Part shown: positions 31,330 through 41,889 of the stretch, piece by piece | Position numbering within the stretch: position 1 is the stretch's first letter | Layout of the letters: each line of letters begins with the position of its first letter | Assembly (NCBI GenBank): GCA_036924085.1 | Contig: JAVGWX010000007.1 | Location: forward strand, 36,837,074-36,901,073 | DNA: 64,000 nucleotides | Direction: 5' to 3' | Source: Ariolimax columbianus | Lineage: Eukaryota; Mollusca; Gastropoda; Stylommatophora; Arionidae | Translations under genes and position numbers: made by a program | The notes under the pieces: model-generated | Databases searched by the model: none | Seen by the model: the letters and a program-made list of their open reading frames with translations, nothing else | Told to the model about the DNA's origin: nothing

Positions 31330-31530
31330 TGCAACAGAGCAGACTGGCTAAGCAGAAGGAATCGAAGAGAAAAGGCTAACCCGATATCCAAAAATGCCAT
31401 GCTGAAGATGGATGTGTCGGACCGAAAGGTGCAAATATCGGGGTCAATCTGTAAACTACAACACAACGCATTCTGTTCTCCGGACTACATTCTGCTACTG
31501 TGCAAAACCCTGTTCAGAACTTAGTAGGGG
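31330..31530 (-). repeat. Dispersed repeat family 2, truncated minus-strand copy
   Basis: Reverse complement of the 24050-24200 region: GACTGGCTAAGCAGAAGGA, GTCGGACCGAAAGGTGCAAA, CTGTAAACTACAACACAACG and TCCGGACTACATTCTGCTAC. Confidence 0.75.
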
Positions 31531-31699
31531 GAGTTTGAGAACGAACTACAAAAAAGAACAGTCTCTTCTAAATGAATTGGTTTAATAAGTAACTCATTTC
31601 ATGTTAAAGTTTTTCATTCTTGTGTCTGGGATAGCATCATTGTCTGACACTGAGAACAGAGAGTTGAAATGAATTCACTGTCTACCCCTTGTAATTGTG

Positions 31700-33060
31700 T
31701 CCCCATTGAAACTGTGTGTATTCAATCAAATCTCTCCAAATCCCTGTGGAGCATAAGTCCTAAGCAATTACTCGCAAATTTTCATGTCATGCGCTATCAT
31801 TTCCAGCTCTCTCCGAAACTTTCCTGTCGCTTTTAGGTTTTTCCCGACTTCCTTTCACAGTGAATGTTTAGTTCTACCCCTACTTCCCTTCTCCGTGAAT
31901 GTTTAGTTCTGCCCCTACTTCCCTTCTCCGTGAGTATTTAGTTCTGCCCCTACTTCCCTTCTCCGTGAATGTTTAGTTCTTCCCCTACTTCCCTTCTCCG
32001 TGAATGTTTAGTTCTGCCCCTACTTCCCTTCTCCGTGAATGTTTACTTCTGCCCCTACTTCCCTTCTCCGTGAATGTTTAGTTCTGTCCCTACTTCCCTT
32101 CTCTGTGAATGTTTAGTTCTGCCCCTACTTCCCTTCTCTGTGAATGTTTAGTTCTGTCCCTACTTCCCTTGTCTGTGAATGTTTAGTTCTGTCCCTACTT
32201 CCCTTCTCTGTGAATGTTTAGTTATGTCCCTACTTCGCTTGTCTGTGAATGTTTAGTTCTGTCCCTACTTCCCTTGTCTGTGAATGTTTAGTTCTGTCCC
32301 TACTTCCCTTCTCTGTGAATGTTTAGTTCTGTCCCTACTTCCCGTGTCTGTGAATGTTTAGTTCTGTCCCTACTTCCCTTGTCTGTGAATGTTTAGTTCT
32401 GCCCCAACTTCCCTTCTCCGTGAATGTTTAATTCTGTCCCTACTTCCCTTTTCCGTGAATGTTTAGTTCTGCCCCTACTTCCCTTCTCCGTGAATGTTTA
32501 GTTCTGTCTCTACTTCCCTTCTCCGTGAATGTTTAGTTCTTCCCCTACTTCCCTTCTCCGTGAATGTTTAGTTCTGCCCCTACTTCCCTTCTCCGTGAAT
32601 GTTTAGTTCTGCCCCTACTTCCCTTCTCCGTGATTGTTTAGTTCTGCCCCTACTTCCCTTCTGCGTGAATGTTTAGTTCTGTCCCTACTTCCCTTCTCCG
32701 TGAATGTTTAGTTCTGTCCCTACTTCCCTTCTCCGTGAATGTTTAGTTCTGTCCCTACTTCCCTTCTCCGTGAATGTTTAATTCTGCCCCTACTTCCCTT
32801 CTCCGTGAATGTTTAGTTCTGTCCCTACTTCCCTTCTCCGTGAATGTTTAGTTCTGTCCCTACTTCCCTTCTCCGTGAATGTTTAATTCTGCCCCTACTT
32901 CCCTTCTGCGTGAATGTTTAGTTCTGTCCCTACTTCCCTTCTCCGTGAATGTTTAGTTCTGTCCCTACTTCCCTTCTCCGTGAATGTTTAGTTCTGTCCC
33001 TACTTCTATCGTCCTAAGGATGTCGGAACGGTGTCTGCCTTGAAATGCCATTAGCTGCTT
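31700..33060 (-). pseudogene. RTE-like C-terminal relic with embedded 35-bp array
   Basis: The array unit on the minus strand reads SRGRTKHSRRREVG, resembling the RGRPKxxWRRxVE motif of RTE-like C-termini. Leaving the array at its low-coordinate end the reading continues as KEVGKNLKATGKFRRELEMI, AHDMKI, which fits the ExxLKxxGKxWxxLExxAxDRxxW segment that normally follows. The high-coordinate flank is not clearly coding. Confidence 0.5.
31858..33008. repeat. Tandem array, 35-bp unit, about 33 copies
   Basis: Unit TGAATGTTTAGTTCTGCCCC, TACTTCCCTTCTCCG. Variants GTCCC for CCCCC-type and CTCTG or GTCTG for CTCCG cluster in the middle third (32090-32400). Confidence 0.98.
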
Positions 33061-33069
33061 TTTGTAATG

Positions 33070-33440
33070 TGTGTCTGGCTTGGCTTGGCTTCGTTCATTC
33101 TCAATCTCCCACTACCAAACACTGAAAGGGCTTAAGTAGCAGAATGTAGTCCAGAGAACGGATTGCGTTGTGTTGTAGTTTACAGCTTGACTGCGATATT
33201 TGCACCTTTCGGTCCAACACATCCGACTTCAGCAAGCATTTTTTTAGTACCGGGTTAGCATTCGCTCTTCGATCCCTTCTCTTTAGCCAGTCTGCTCTGC
33301 TGCAGCCTGTTATCCAGGATCACCGCGTGGAGGTGTAGATTGGTCTTGGCAGCTTTGGTTCGCTGGCCCTGACGCTAGCAGTCAGCTATGAGTCGCTGAC
33401 CACTGCAGCTCATGCGTTGCTCAGCATCTTGATGCCAATG
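33070..33440 (+). repeat. Dispersed repeat family 2, extended copy 4
   Basis: Near-identical to 23962-24325 over its whole length, including GGCTTGGCTTGGCTTCGTTC at the start and GCAGCTCATGCGTTGCTCAG at the end. Confidence 0.85.
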
Positions 33441-33754
33441 TGTGTCTAATCCGTCGTCAACGCCTTCCATTTACGTCCAGTCCCATTAGAATCTATCCAT
33501 TGTGTGCCTTCAATTCGTCTGTCTGTGTTAGTAATGGCGATATAGAACTACCTTTGCTTGCCGTTTCTTGCTTCTATCTGCCTGTTGCGGAGAACAGATT
33601 AACGTCAAAGGCAGGTGAAACAAGTGATCAAGATCTCGCTTCAAGTCTCCGGTCGGTCTCCCTGGAAACAGCAATCCGGCCGACAAAGTGGGCATCTACA
33701 CTGTAATCCAATAGTAGTGGTGTTACTGAGAGGCCTCGCATTTCAGCGAGGCCA
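33441..33754. other. Single-copy stretch, nothing recognised
   Basis: No element seen. Confidence 0.5.
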
Positions 33755-33836
33755 GGAGGACCTAGTTCACTCTCTCAAACAGGAGGACCTAGTTCACTCT
33801 CTCAAACAGGAGGACCTAGTTCACTCTCTCAAACAC
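33755..33836. repeat. Short tandem array, 27-bp unit, 3 copies
   Basis: Unit CAGGAGGACCTAGTTCACTC, TCTCAAA, copies identical. Confidence 0.95.
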
Positions 33837-33859
33837 AATCGGTGGTGCTGTTTTTATTC

Positions 33860-33990
33860 CACAATGTGTGCCCTGAAAAGGAAATTTAGTGGCGGGTTGT
33901 AGTAGTTCTCCTTACATCCCGATGGTGCTGATGAAGGTCGACCGGATCTTCCTGGCGGTTGTGCTATTCGTGGCTTCAAAAGTGCAATCA
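33860..33990 (+). repeat. Dispersed repeat family 1, truncated copy
   Basis: TGTGCCCTGAAAAGGAAATT, CTTACATCCCGATGGTGCTG and CTTCCTGGCGGTTGTGCTAT match the first third of 4930-5255. Confidence 0.7.
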
Positions 33991-34014
33991 CAGAATAACT
34001 CGGTCTCCACGAGC

Positions 34015-34460
34015 GATCATTGAGTGATGCAGGGACTCCATCTCAATCATGGAATGAGGCTGGGACTCCATCTCGATCATGGAATGAGGATGGGACCATG
34101 TCAATCATTGAATGAGGCTGGAACTCCATCTCAATCATGAAATGAGGCTCGAAGTCCACCTGCGATCACGGAATGAGGCTCGGACCACCAGAGATCATGG
34201 AATGAGGCTGGGACTTCATCTCAATCATGGAATGAGGCTAGGACTACATCTCAACCATAGAATGAGGCTTAATTCCACCAGAGATCATGTAATGCGGATC
34301 GAATTACATCTGCGATCACGGGATGGCTCAAACTCAATCTGCAATGGCGGAATGAAGCACAGAATCTCCATCTGCGACCACAGAATTAAGCTCCATCTCC
34401 ACCTGCGATCACGGAATAAGGCCCGGACTCGACCTGAGATCACAGAATGAGGCACCGACA
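34015..34460. repeat. Degenerate tandem array, ~30-bp unit, about 14 copies
   Basis: Unit CATGGAATGAGGCTGGGACT, CCATCTCAAT, diverging to the right with CACCTGCGATCACGGAAT variants. Confidence 0.85.
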
Positions 34461-34867
34461 AACTAACAGCAAGGGGTAGATCTGTGAAAGGTGAACATTT
34501 AGGTCTACTGTTGTTAGAGATAAAGTGCAAGTGACTTAATGGCTTCGGCCTAACAAGATGAGGCGCAATGTTATATTTCTCTCTGCCTTGCCGTCGTTAA
34601 CTCTGAACAGAGCGAGGTACCCATTTGTGACCAGGTAGACAAGGATTATCTGTTCGTGACAACGATCACAAGACAAACACTTATCTTCACTTGGATAAAA
34701 TACATAACGAACGAAAGATGAGAAAAATGAAGTAGTGCCCCGAAAATAAAGAATTCAAACATTTCCAAAATTCAAAAACATTCCGAATTCCGGAATGTCT
34801 ATAACTTCAATTTTTGTACCTGAGTGCAGATCTTCTTCTTTTCGTTCGCCATGCATTTTTGTGTTAT
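34461..34867. other. AT-rich stretch, nothing recognised
   Basis: A short block (GACAACGATCACAAGACAAA, 34660-34690) resembles 40498-40520, otherwise nothing. Confidence 0.4.
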
Positions 34868-35112
34868 GTCAGCAGGTGAAACACGGTTCTCTGGATAAAA
34901 GTTGCTGTAGAGGAGTTCTTTGAGGTTTCTAACAGGCGAAACACGGTTCTCTGGATAAAGGTGGCTGTAGACGAGAGTTCTTTGAGGTTTCTAACAGGTG
35001 AAACACGGTTCTCTGGATAAAGGTGGATGTAGACGAGAGTTCTTTGAGGTTTCTAACAGGTGAAACACGGTTCTCTGGATAAAGGTGGCTGTAGAGGAAA
35101 GTTCTTTGAGGT
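34868..35112. repeat. Tandem array, ~61-bp unit, 4 copies
   Basis: Unit TTTCTAACAGGTGAAACACG, GTTCTCTGGATAAAGGTGGC, TGTAGACGAGAGTTCTTTGA, G. Confidence 0.95.
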
Positions 35113-35159
35113 TTCCAAACAGCTTTGTGTGGAGATTCGTGTCTCCGTGTGACATGTTG

Positions 35160-35520
35160 TTGTTGTTTGCGAATGCCCACAATGAGTCAGGTTACTCTTT
35201 TGTGCGCCCTAAAACGGACGTTAAGTGGTGGATTGCAGTTTCTTTCCTCACATCCCGAGCCTGCTGATAAAGGTGGACCGGGGTCCTCCAGGCGGTTGGG
35301 ATATGCTTGGCTTCATCTGCGTGTCGCTCACTACTACGGGGATCAAGTCGAACCTCACCTTGTTAGCCAGGCTGTTAAGCCCCGTTTCCAGGACGACCAA
35401 CGTTGAGGTCAGGTGAGTGTCTTGGCCAGTATATTTCTCCTGACCCTGGCTCACATTCTCTGATCAGTGTGTTTTGCCTGATCAGTGTGTTTTGCCTGAA
35501 CAGACGTTAGCCTCATCGCT
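35160..35520 (+). repeat. Dispersed repeat family 1, copy
   Basis: GTGCGCCCTAAAACGGACGT, CATCTGCGTGTCGCTCACTA, GCCAGGCTGTTAAGCCCCGT and GTCTTGGCCAGTATATTTCT in the same order as 4930-5255. A small repeat of GATCAGTGTGTTTTGCCT (35463-35497) and CATGTCCCTTTCA (35561-35605) follows. Confidence 0.8.
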
Positions 35521-35754
35521 TCCCCTCCCCGGGATTGATCAGTATGTTTTACATGTCCCTTTCACATGTCCATTTCACATGTCCCTTTCACGTGTCCCTT
35601 ACACGAGATCGGGACGTGATCAACGTTTCTCACCTGACCCTAATTATACTTCACCCCGAATGGCTGGACTAGTCCTGTTTGGCTAGTTTCATTCCATGTG
35701 ATTATTCTTCTTATTCGAATTTTCTATTTTTATAGTTGTACTTATTGTTCCTTT

Positions 35755-37595
35755 AGTTCATCTTGTTCCCCTATTTGGTCTTGTTCGTCTTGTTCTTTTC
35801 GTTCCCCTATTTGGTCTTGTTCATCTTGTTCCCCTATTTGGTCTTGTTCGTCTTGTTCCCCTATTTGGTCTTGTTCGTCTTGTTCCCCTATTTGGTCTTG
35901 TTCGTCTTGTTCCCCTATTTGGTCTTGTTCGTCTTGTTCCCCTATTTGGTCTTGTTCTTCTTGTTCTCCTATTTGGTCTTGTTCATCTTGTTCCCCTATT
36001 TGGTCTTGTTCGTCTTGTTCCCCTATTTGGTCTTGTTCGTCTTGTTCGTCTTGTTCCCCTATTTGGTCTTGTTCATCTTGTTCTCCTATTTGGTCTTGTT
36101 CGTCTTGTTCCCCTATTTGGTCTTGTTCTTCTTGTTCCCCTATTTGGTCTTGTTCATCTTGTTCCCCTATTTGGTCTTGTTCATCTTGTTCCCCTATTTG
36201 GTCTTGTTCGTCTTGTTCGTCTTGTTCCCCTATTTGGTCTTGTTCGTCTTGTTCCCCTATTTGGTCTTGTTCTTCTTGTTCCCCTATTTGGTCTTGTTCA
36301 TCTTGTTCCCCTATTTGGTCTTGTTCATCTTGTTCCCCTATTTGGTCTTGTTCATCTTGTTCCCCTATTTGGTCTTGTTCGTCTTGTTCGTCTTGTTCCC
36401 CTATTTGGTCTTGTTCGTCTTGTTCCCCTATTTGGTCTTGTTCGTCTTGTTCCCCTATTTGGTCTTGTTCGTCTTGTTCCCCTATTTGGTCTTGTTCTTC
36501 TTGTTCTCCTATTTGGTCTTGTTCATCTTGTTCCCCTATTTGGTCTTGTTCGTCTTGTTCCCCTATTTGGTCTTGTTCGTCTTGTTCGTCTTGTTCCCCT
36601 ATTTGGTCTTGTTCATCTTGTTCTCCTATTTGGTCTTGTTCTTCTTGTTCTCCTATTTGGTCTTGTTCATCTTGTTCCCCTATTTGGTCTTGTTCATCTT
36701 GTTCCCCTATTTGGTCTTGTTCGTCTTGTTCCCCTATTTGGTCTTGTTCGTCTTGTTCCCCTATTTGGTCTTGTTCTTCTTGTTCTCCTATTTGGTCTTG
36801 TTCATCTTGTTCCCCTATTTGGTCTTGTTCGTCTTGTTCCCCTATTTGGTCTTGTTCGTCTTGTTCGTCTTGTTCCCCTATTTGGTCTTGTTCATCTTGT
36901 TCTCCTATTTGGTCTTGTTCTTCTTGTTCTCCTATTTGGTCTTGTTCATCTTGTTCCCCTATTTGGTCTTGTTCATCTTGTTCCCCTATTTGGTCTTGTT
37001 CGTCTTGTTCCCCTATTTGGTCTTGTTCTTCTTGTTCCCCTATTTGGTCTTGTTCTTCTTGTTCCCCTATTTGGTCTTGTTCATCTTGTTCCCCTATTTG
37101 GTCTTGTTCATCTTGTTCCCCTATTTGGTCTTGTTCGTCTTGTTCGTCTTGTTCCCCTATTTGGTCTTGTTCGTCTTGTTCCCCTATTTGGTCTTGTTCT
37201 TCTTGTTCCCCTATTTGGTCTTGTTCTTCTTGTTCTCCTATTTGGTCTTGTTCTTCTTGTTCCCCTATTTGGTCTTGTTCATCTTGTTCCCCTATTTGGT
37301 CTTGTTCATCTTGTTCCCCTATTTGGTCTTGTTCATCTTGTTCCCCTATTTGGTCTTGTTCGTCTTGTTCGTCTTGTTCCCCTATTTGGTCTTGTTCTTC
37401 TTGTTCCCCTATTTGGTCTTGTTCGTCTTGTTCCCCTATTTGGTCTTGTTCTTCTTGTTCCCCTATTTGGTCTTGTTCGTCTTGTTCCCCTATTTGGTCT
37501 TGTTCATCTTGTTCCCCTATTTGGTCTTGTTCATCTTGTTCCCCTATTTGGTCTTGTTCGTCTTGTTCCCCTATTTGGTCTTGTTCTTCTTATTC
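35755..37595. repeat. Tandem array, 27-bp unit, about 68 copies
   Basis: Unit CCCCTATTTGGTCTTGTTCG, TCTTGTT with the 20th base C-context variable (CG, CA, CT). A 9-bp TCGTCTTGT insertion recurs every 6-10 units and the order of variants between insertions repeats, showing higher-order copying. Two plus-strand frames stay open (879 and 641 codons); they are Cys/Ser and Leu/Phe simple repeats, not proteins. Confidence 0.98.
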
Positions 37596-38271
37596 TCCTT
37601 ATTATTGTGCTTCTTCTTCGTCGTGCTCTTGTTGTTGTTCTTGTTGTTATTTTTCGTGTTGCTTTCATGTTCTTGTTCGTCGTCCTAATATATTTACTAA
37701 AGTTCATCTTGTTCTGCTTGTTCCTGTTCGTCTTGTTATTATTTTTACTTTAGTTAGTCTTGTTCTTGTTTTGTTCTTGTTCGTCGTGTTCTTGTTTTGT
37801 TCTTGTTCGTCGTGTTCTTGTTTTTCTTGTTTTTTCTTCTTGTTCTGCTTCGTTCTGTTCTTGTTCTCCTTGATCGTGTTTGACTTGTTCTTGTTTGTCT
37901 TGTTCTTGTTTGCCTTGTTCTTGTTTATCGTGTTCTTTTTCTTCTTGTTCTGCATCGTTCTGTTCTTGTTCTCTTTGTTCGTGTTTGACTTGTTCTTGTT
38001 TGTCTTGTTCTTCCTGTTCTTGTTCATCGTGTTCTTTTTCTTCTTGTTCTGCATCGTTCTGTTCTTGTTCTCTTTGTTCGTGTTTGACTTGTTCTGGTTT
38101 GTCTTGTTTTGTTCTTCCTGTTCTTGTTCATCGTGTTCTTTTTCTTCTTGTTCTGCATCGTTCTGTTCTTGTTCTCTTTGTTCGTGTTTGACTTGTTCTG
38201 GTTTGTCTTGTTTTGTTCGCCCTGTTCTTGTTCATCGTGTTCTTTTTCTTCTTGTTCTGCATCGTTCTGTT
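37596..38271. repeat. Degenerate TTGTTC-type array with ~100-bp higher-order unit
   Basis: CTTGTTCTGCATCGTTCTGT recurs near 37945, 38045, 38150 and 38252, defining a unit of about 100-105 bases that holds GTGTTTGACTTGTTCTGGTT and CTTGTTCATCGTGTTC. Confidence 0.9.
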
Positions 38272-39208
38272 TGTAGCAGACCCTCTGCTGCCGTGATCGA
38301 ACTTAGAACATTCTCACACTCATCCACATCATCATGACCATACTCAGTAAATGACATATCACACAGCAGGTGGCATATTTATGATATCATACTCATATCA
38401 TAGAATGAGTAGAGAAATTACAAACACAATATAATACATATCTTAACTAAACATTCTACTAAAACGGGAATTGTAAGCATTAGCTATTGATGGAATTCCC
38501 AACTATCTAAAAACCCAGTTCTATTGCCTTGCAATTACATCACACACACATCGCCTTAACTGCGTCTTCAACACACCTTATCAAATACTCTTCCTCACTG
38601 AAATCCCCTCAGGCGGGCGATCTCGTATTAACTCGTTCACAATGTGTCCTTGCTTACAAACACATGTTCAGATTATCTATTAATGCAAAACTCACACACC
38701 TATTTGAGCGATCCTGTTCTATCACCAAACATTCGCCCAACCGTCTATCAATCGCTCCTCTATCTAAGTCGGTGCGTTAAACATACTATCTACATTCAGT
38801 CTCTCTCTCACTCTCCTCCATACAGCCTCTCTCTCTCCCTCATTCTCCATCTCTCCTCCAGCCTCTCGAGCTAAACTTTGTCTCGAGTTATATATCCTCA
38901 AGCAAGGCCAGAGCTTGACCAATCGATCTCAGGTATGGTCATCTTCAATCCCAATTGGAACGAAACACTTTGCACACCTGTCACTCATTCTCTCGCAGCA
39001 AGCCCCGCTGCCAATTTCGTCTATCAATCAATCTCCCCCTACCAAAATCGGAAGGCCAGTGGTCAGTTTCTATCTGTCCACATCTGTCCACCCAACTCTG
39101 TTCTCCTTTGCTGAGACGGTGAGTGACCTTGACATGCATTCAGGTAGCTTTAAGCTTTAACATGTTCAGGCATCCTAAACTCCCCTTGCTCCGGCGGGAA
39201 CTGTTACA
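38272..39208 (+). mobile_element. Solo LTR, copy 2 (937 bp)
   Basis: Begins TGTAGCAGACCCTC and ends CGGGAACTGTTACA, related over its whole length to 18051-19014 (for example GACATATCACACAGCAGGTG, CTTTGTCTCGAGTTATATA, GAACGAAACACTTTGCACAC). Flanked by perfect 4-bp target duplications TGTT (38268-38271 and 39209-39212). Deleting the LTR and one TGTT restores the array phrase CGTTCTGTTCTTGTTCTC, so it inserted into an existing array. No internal retrotransposon genes. Confidence 0.9.
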
Positions 39209-39440
39209 TGTTCTTGTTCTCCTTGTTCGTGTTCTCCTTGTTCGTGTTTGTCTTGTTCTGGTTTGTCTTGTTCTGGTTTGTCTTGTTCTGGTTTGTCTTG
39301 TTCTGGTTTGTCTTGTTCTGGTTTGTCTTGTTCTGGTTTGTCTTGTTCTGGTTTGTCTTGTTCTGGTTTGTCTTGTTCTGGTTTGTCTTGTTCTGGTTTG
39401 TCTTGTTCTGGTTTGTCTTGTTCTGGTTTGTCTTGTTCTT
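39209..39440. repeat. Tandem array, 15-bp unit, about 14 copies
   Basis: Unit TTGTTCTGGTTTGTC, nearly perfect, continuing the TTGTTC-type array on the other side of the LTR. Confidence 0.97.
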
Positions 39441-39649
39441 CGTGTTCTTCTCGCTCTACCAATCTACATCAATCCAGTTTTAACCTCTTGAATGCCTGTA
39501 TCACAAATTGGGTATTACTAGTCGCCTACTTTCATACCCAGAAGACTACACCATACAAATAAAGCGTATGACTTATTTGAATGAAGGTATTCGATCGTAT
39601 GAGCTCGAGAGCCTTCTACCTTGCTGCTGATCATATAGATTATGTCTTC

Positions 39650-40250
39650 ACATCTTTTACCTATGTAAAACGGATATATAAACGTCCAATCTCTTGCCTA
39701 TGTAAAACGGATATATAAACGTCCCATCTCTTGCCTATGTAAAACGGAAATATAAACGTCCCATCTCTTGCCTATGTGAAACGGATGTATAAACGTCCCA
39801 TCTCTTGCCTATGTAAAACAGATATATAAACGTCCTATCTCTTGCCTATGTGAAACGGATGTATAAACGTCCTATCTCTTGCCTTTGTAAAACGTATATA
39901 TAAACGTCCCATCTCTTGCCTATGTAAAACGGATGTATAAACGTCCTATCTCTTGCCTTTGTAAAACGTATATATAAACGTCCAATCTCTTGCCTATGTA
40001 AAACGGATATATAAACGTCCCATCTCTTGCCTATGTAAAACGGAAATATAAACGTCCCATCTCTTGCCTATGTGAAACGGATGTATAAACGTCCCATCTC
40101 TTGCCTATGTAAAACAGATATATAAACGTCCTATCTCTTGCCTATGTGAAACGGATATATAAACGTCCCATCTCTTGCCTATGTAAAACGTATATATAAA
40201 CGTCCTATCTCTTGCCTATGTAAAACGGATCCATAAATGTCCCATATCTT
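39650..40250. repeat. Tandem array, 37-bp unit, about 16 copies
   Basis: Unit CTTGCCTATGTAAAACGGAT, ATATAAACGTCCCATCT. A block of variants (AATATAAACG, then GTGAAACGGATGT, then AAAACAGAT) occurs twice, about 330 bases apart, indicating a higher-order repeat. Confidence 0.97.
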
Positions 40251-40554
40251 GCTTATGTAGTGTAATCCGACACACGTGCCACTATCGGTCCCATGATGTT
40301 ACACTCCCCAATTAAGCGTGGCCTTCCTCTAACACTTTCCTGCCCTACGACACCTGTCTGTATGGTATTCTGTACCCCGCACGTCGCTAAACACACCGTG
40401 TCAGTAACCTATTTGCACTGTGCACTCACTATCCAACCCGTTCTGAGAATATGAGGAAACGTCGAAGCAGCGAACGGTAAACAAAGAATGTTTGTTCGGG
40501 ACAATGATCACAAGACAAGTATGTATAGACAGAAAAAAAAGTAAAATAATTGAC
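40251..40554. other. Single-copy stretch, nothing recognised
   Basis: No element seen. Confidence 0.5.
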
Positions 40555-40660
40555 AGCCATGAATTCGAGCTCCGGACCTCCAGTTGACGGAAGTGCATTG
40601 CTTCAAGAGAGGGAGAGATACGTTAAGGTGCTAGACCAGCGGGGCACCACAATAAAGGTG
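40555..40660 (-). mobile_element. Possible tRNA-like SINE head
   Basis: Minus strand: GCTGGTCTAGCACCTTAACG resembles an A box and GGAGCTCGAATTCATGGCTG a B box. Directly abuts the 5' truncation point of LINE B. Confidence 0.4.
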
Positions 40661-40667
40661 TCACAAC

Positions 40668-41597
40668 TGGGTTAGCAAAACTCAGGTATGCGCCTATCAT
40701 CTCGAGAACAGAGAGGCAAACAGAGAACTGCGAATCAGATGGCAAGGACAGGATCTTGAACACTGCCCGGCTCCCAAATTCCTGGGTGTAAAGTTGGATC
40801 GCACACTATCCTATATGACACACTGTCAGGAGACAAAGCGTAAGGTACATGCGAGAACCAACATTATCCGAAAACTGACTGGCACAACATGGGGTGCTCA
40901 GCCATCAGTCCTACGCACGTCAGCGATTGCCTTGTGCCTCTCAGCAGCGGAATATGCAGCCCCAGTCTGGAAAAACTCCGCCCATACAAAGCAAGTTGAT
41001 ACAGTAGTGAACGAGATGGGCAGGATAGTGTCGGGGTGCCTTAAACCCACCCCCACAAACAAAATGTATCCCTTAATTGGCATTGCACCACCTGATGTAA
41101 GAAGAAGTGTAGCTGCGGAAATCGAACGAGGGAAACAGGAAAACGACCCCAGACACCCGATGTTTGGCTACCAGGAACAAGCCACAAGACTTAAATCAAG
41201 ACACAGTTTCTTAAAATTGACAGAGATCATCCAGAGAAGCCCGGAAGTTCGACGCATCGAGAGGTGGCGTGAAACAATGCAGGATCCATGGATAGAGCTT
41301 AAGGAATAGGCTAAGCCTGGACACCACCTGCCCTATGCTATATGGAAGGCAATGAACAGACTTCGAACTGGTGTGTCAAGATGCAGAGTGAACTTGAAGA
41401 AATGGGGGTACTCAGATGTCGACACATGTGAATGTGGCGCAGTTCAGGACCAAGATCATCTGCTTACCTACCCCAACCTCCCTGAAACATGTGACATGAA
41501 CGAGATGATGGAGGCGAACGACAAGGCAGTTCAAGTTGCTGAATACTGGACAGATGCCGTGTGACATGGTGTTTGGACTCGGAAAGTAAGTAAGTAA
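40668..41597 (+). pseudogene. LINE B reverse transcriptase thumb to C-terminus, 5'-truncated
   Basis: Reads KTQVCAYHLENREANRELRI, KFLGVKLDRTLSYMTHC, IIRKLTGTTWGA, AALCLSAAEYAAPVW-like residues, VSGCLKPTPTNKMYPLIGIA, PPDVRRSVAAEIERGK, HPMFGYQEQA, then a single in-frame TAG (41307-41309), AKPGHHLPYAIWK, MNRLRTGVSRCRVNLKKWGY and TCECGAVQDQDHLLTYPNL, ending VAEYWTDAV at a TGA (41565-41567). Everything lies in one frame apart from that stop. The tail is GGAAAGTAAGTAAGTAACT. Copies at 28958-29515 and 55735-55870. Confidence 0.85.
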
Positions 41598-41656
41598 CTG
41601 GGTTAGTCTTTCGTAATTCAAGACTTGCTGGTACGGAATATAGGCCGAGTTAGCTC

Positions 41657-41842
41657 GGGACAAATGTATAGTCTCAATTACTTCCTAGCCTTCCTGTCAT
41701 CCAACAAATGTATAGTCTCAATTACTTCCTAGCCTTCCTGTCATCCAACAAATGTATAGTCTCAATTACTTCCTAGCCTTCCTGTCATCCAACAAATGTA
41801 TAGTCTCAATTACTTCCTAGCCTTCTTGTCATCCAACAAAGA
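41657..41842. repeat. Tandem array, 44-bp unit, 4 copies
   Basis: Unit ACAAATGTATAGTCTCAATT, ACTTCCTAGCCTTCCTGTCA, TCCA. Nearly identical copies ~60 bases downstream of the LINE B tail. Confidence 0.96.
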
Positions 41843-41889
41843 CTTTACCGGCCTTAACTTGTTGTGTCGGTGGTAGACAAACAACGAAC

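Noticed and set aside
35698..38337. An 879-codon plus-strand frame and a 641-codon overlapping frame
   Set aside because: Made of a stop-free 27-bp repeat; SPIWSCSSC and PYLVLFVLF peptides have no domain and both frames are open together.
18051..39208. The two LTRs as the ends of one 21-kb retrotransposon
   Set aside because: Their target duplications differ (AATT and TGTT), each restores its own array when removed, and no gag or pol lies between.
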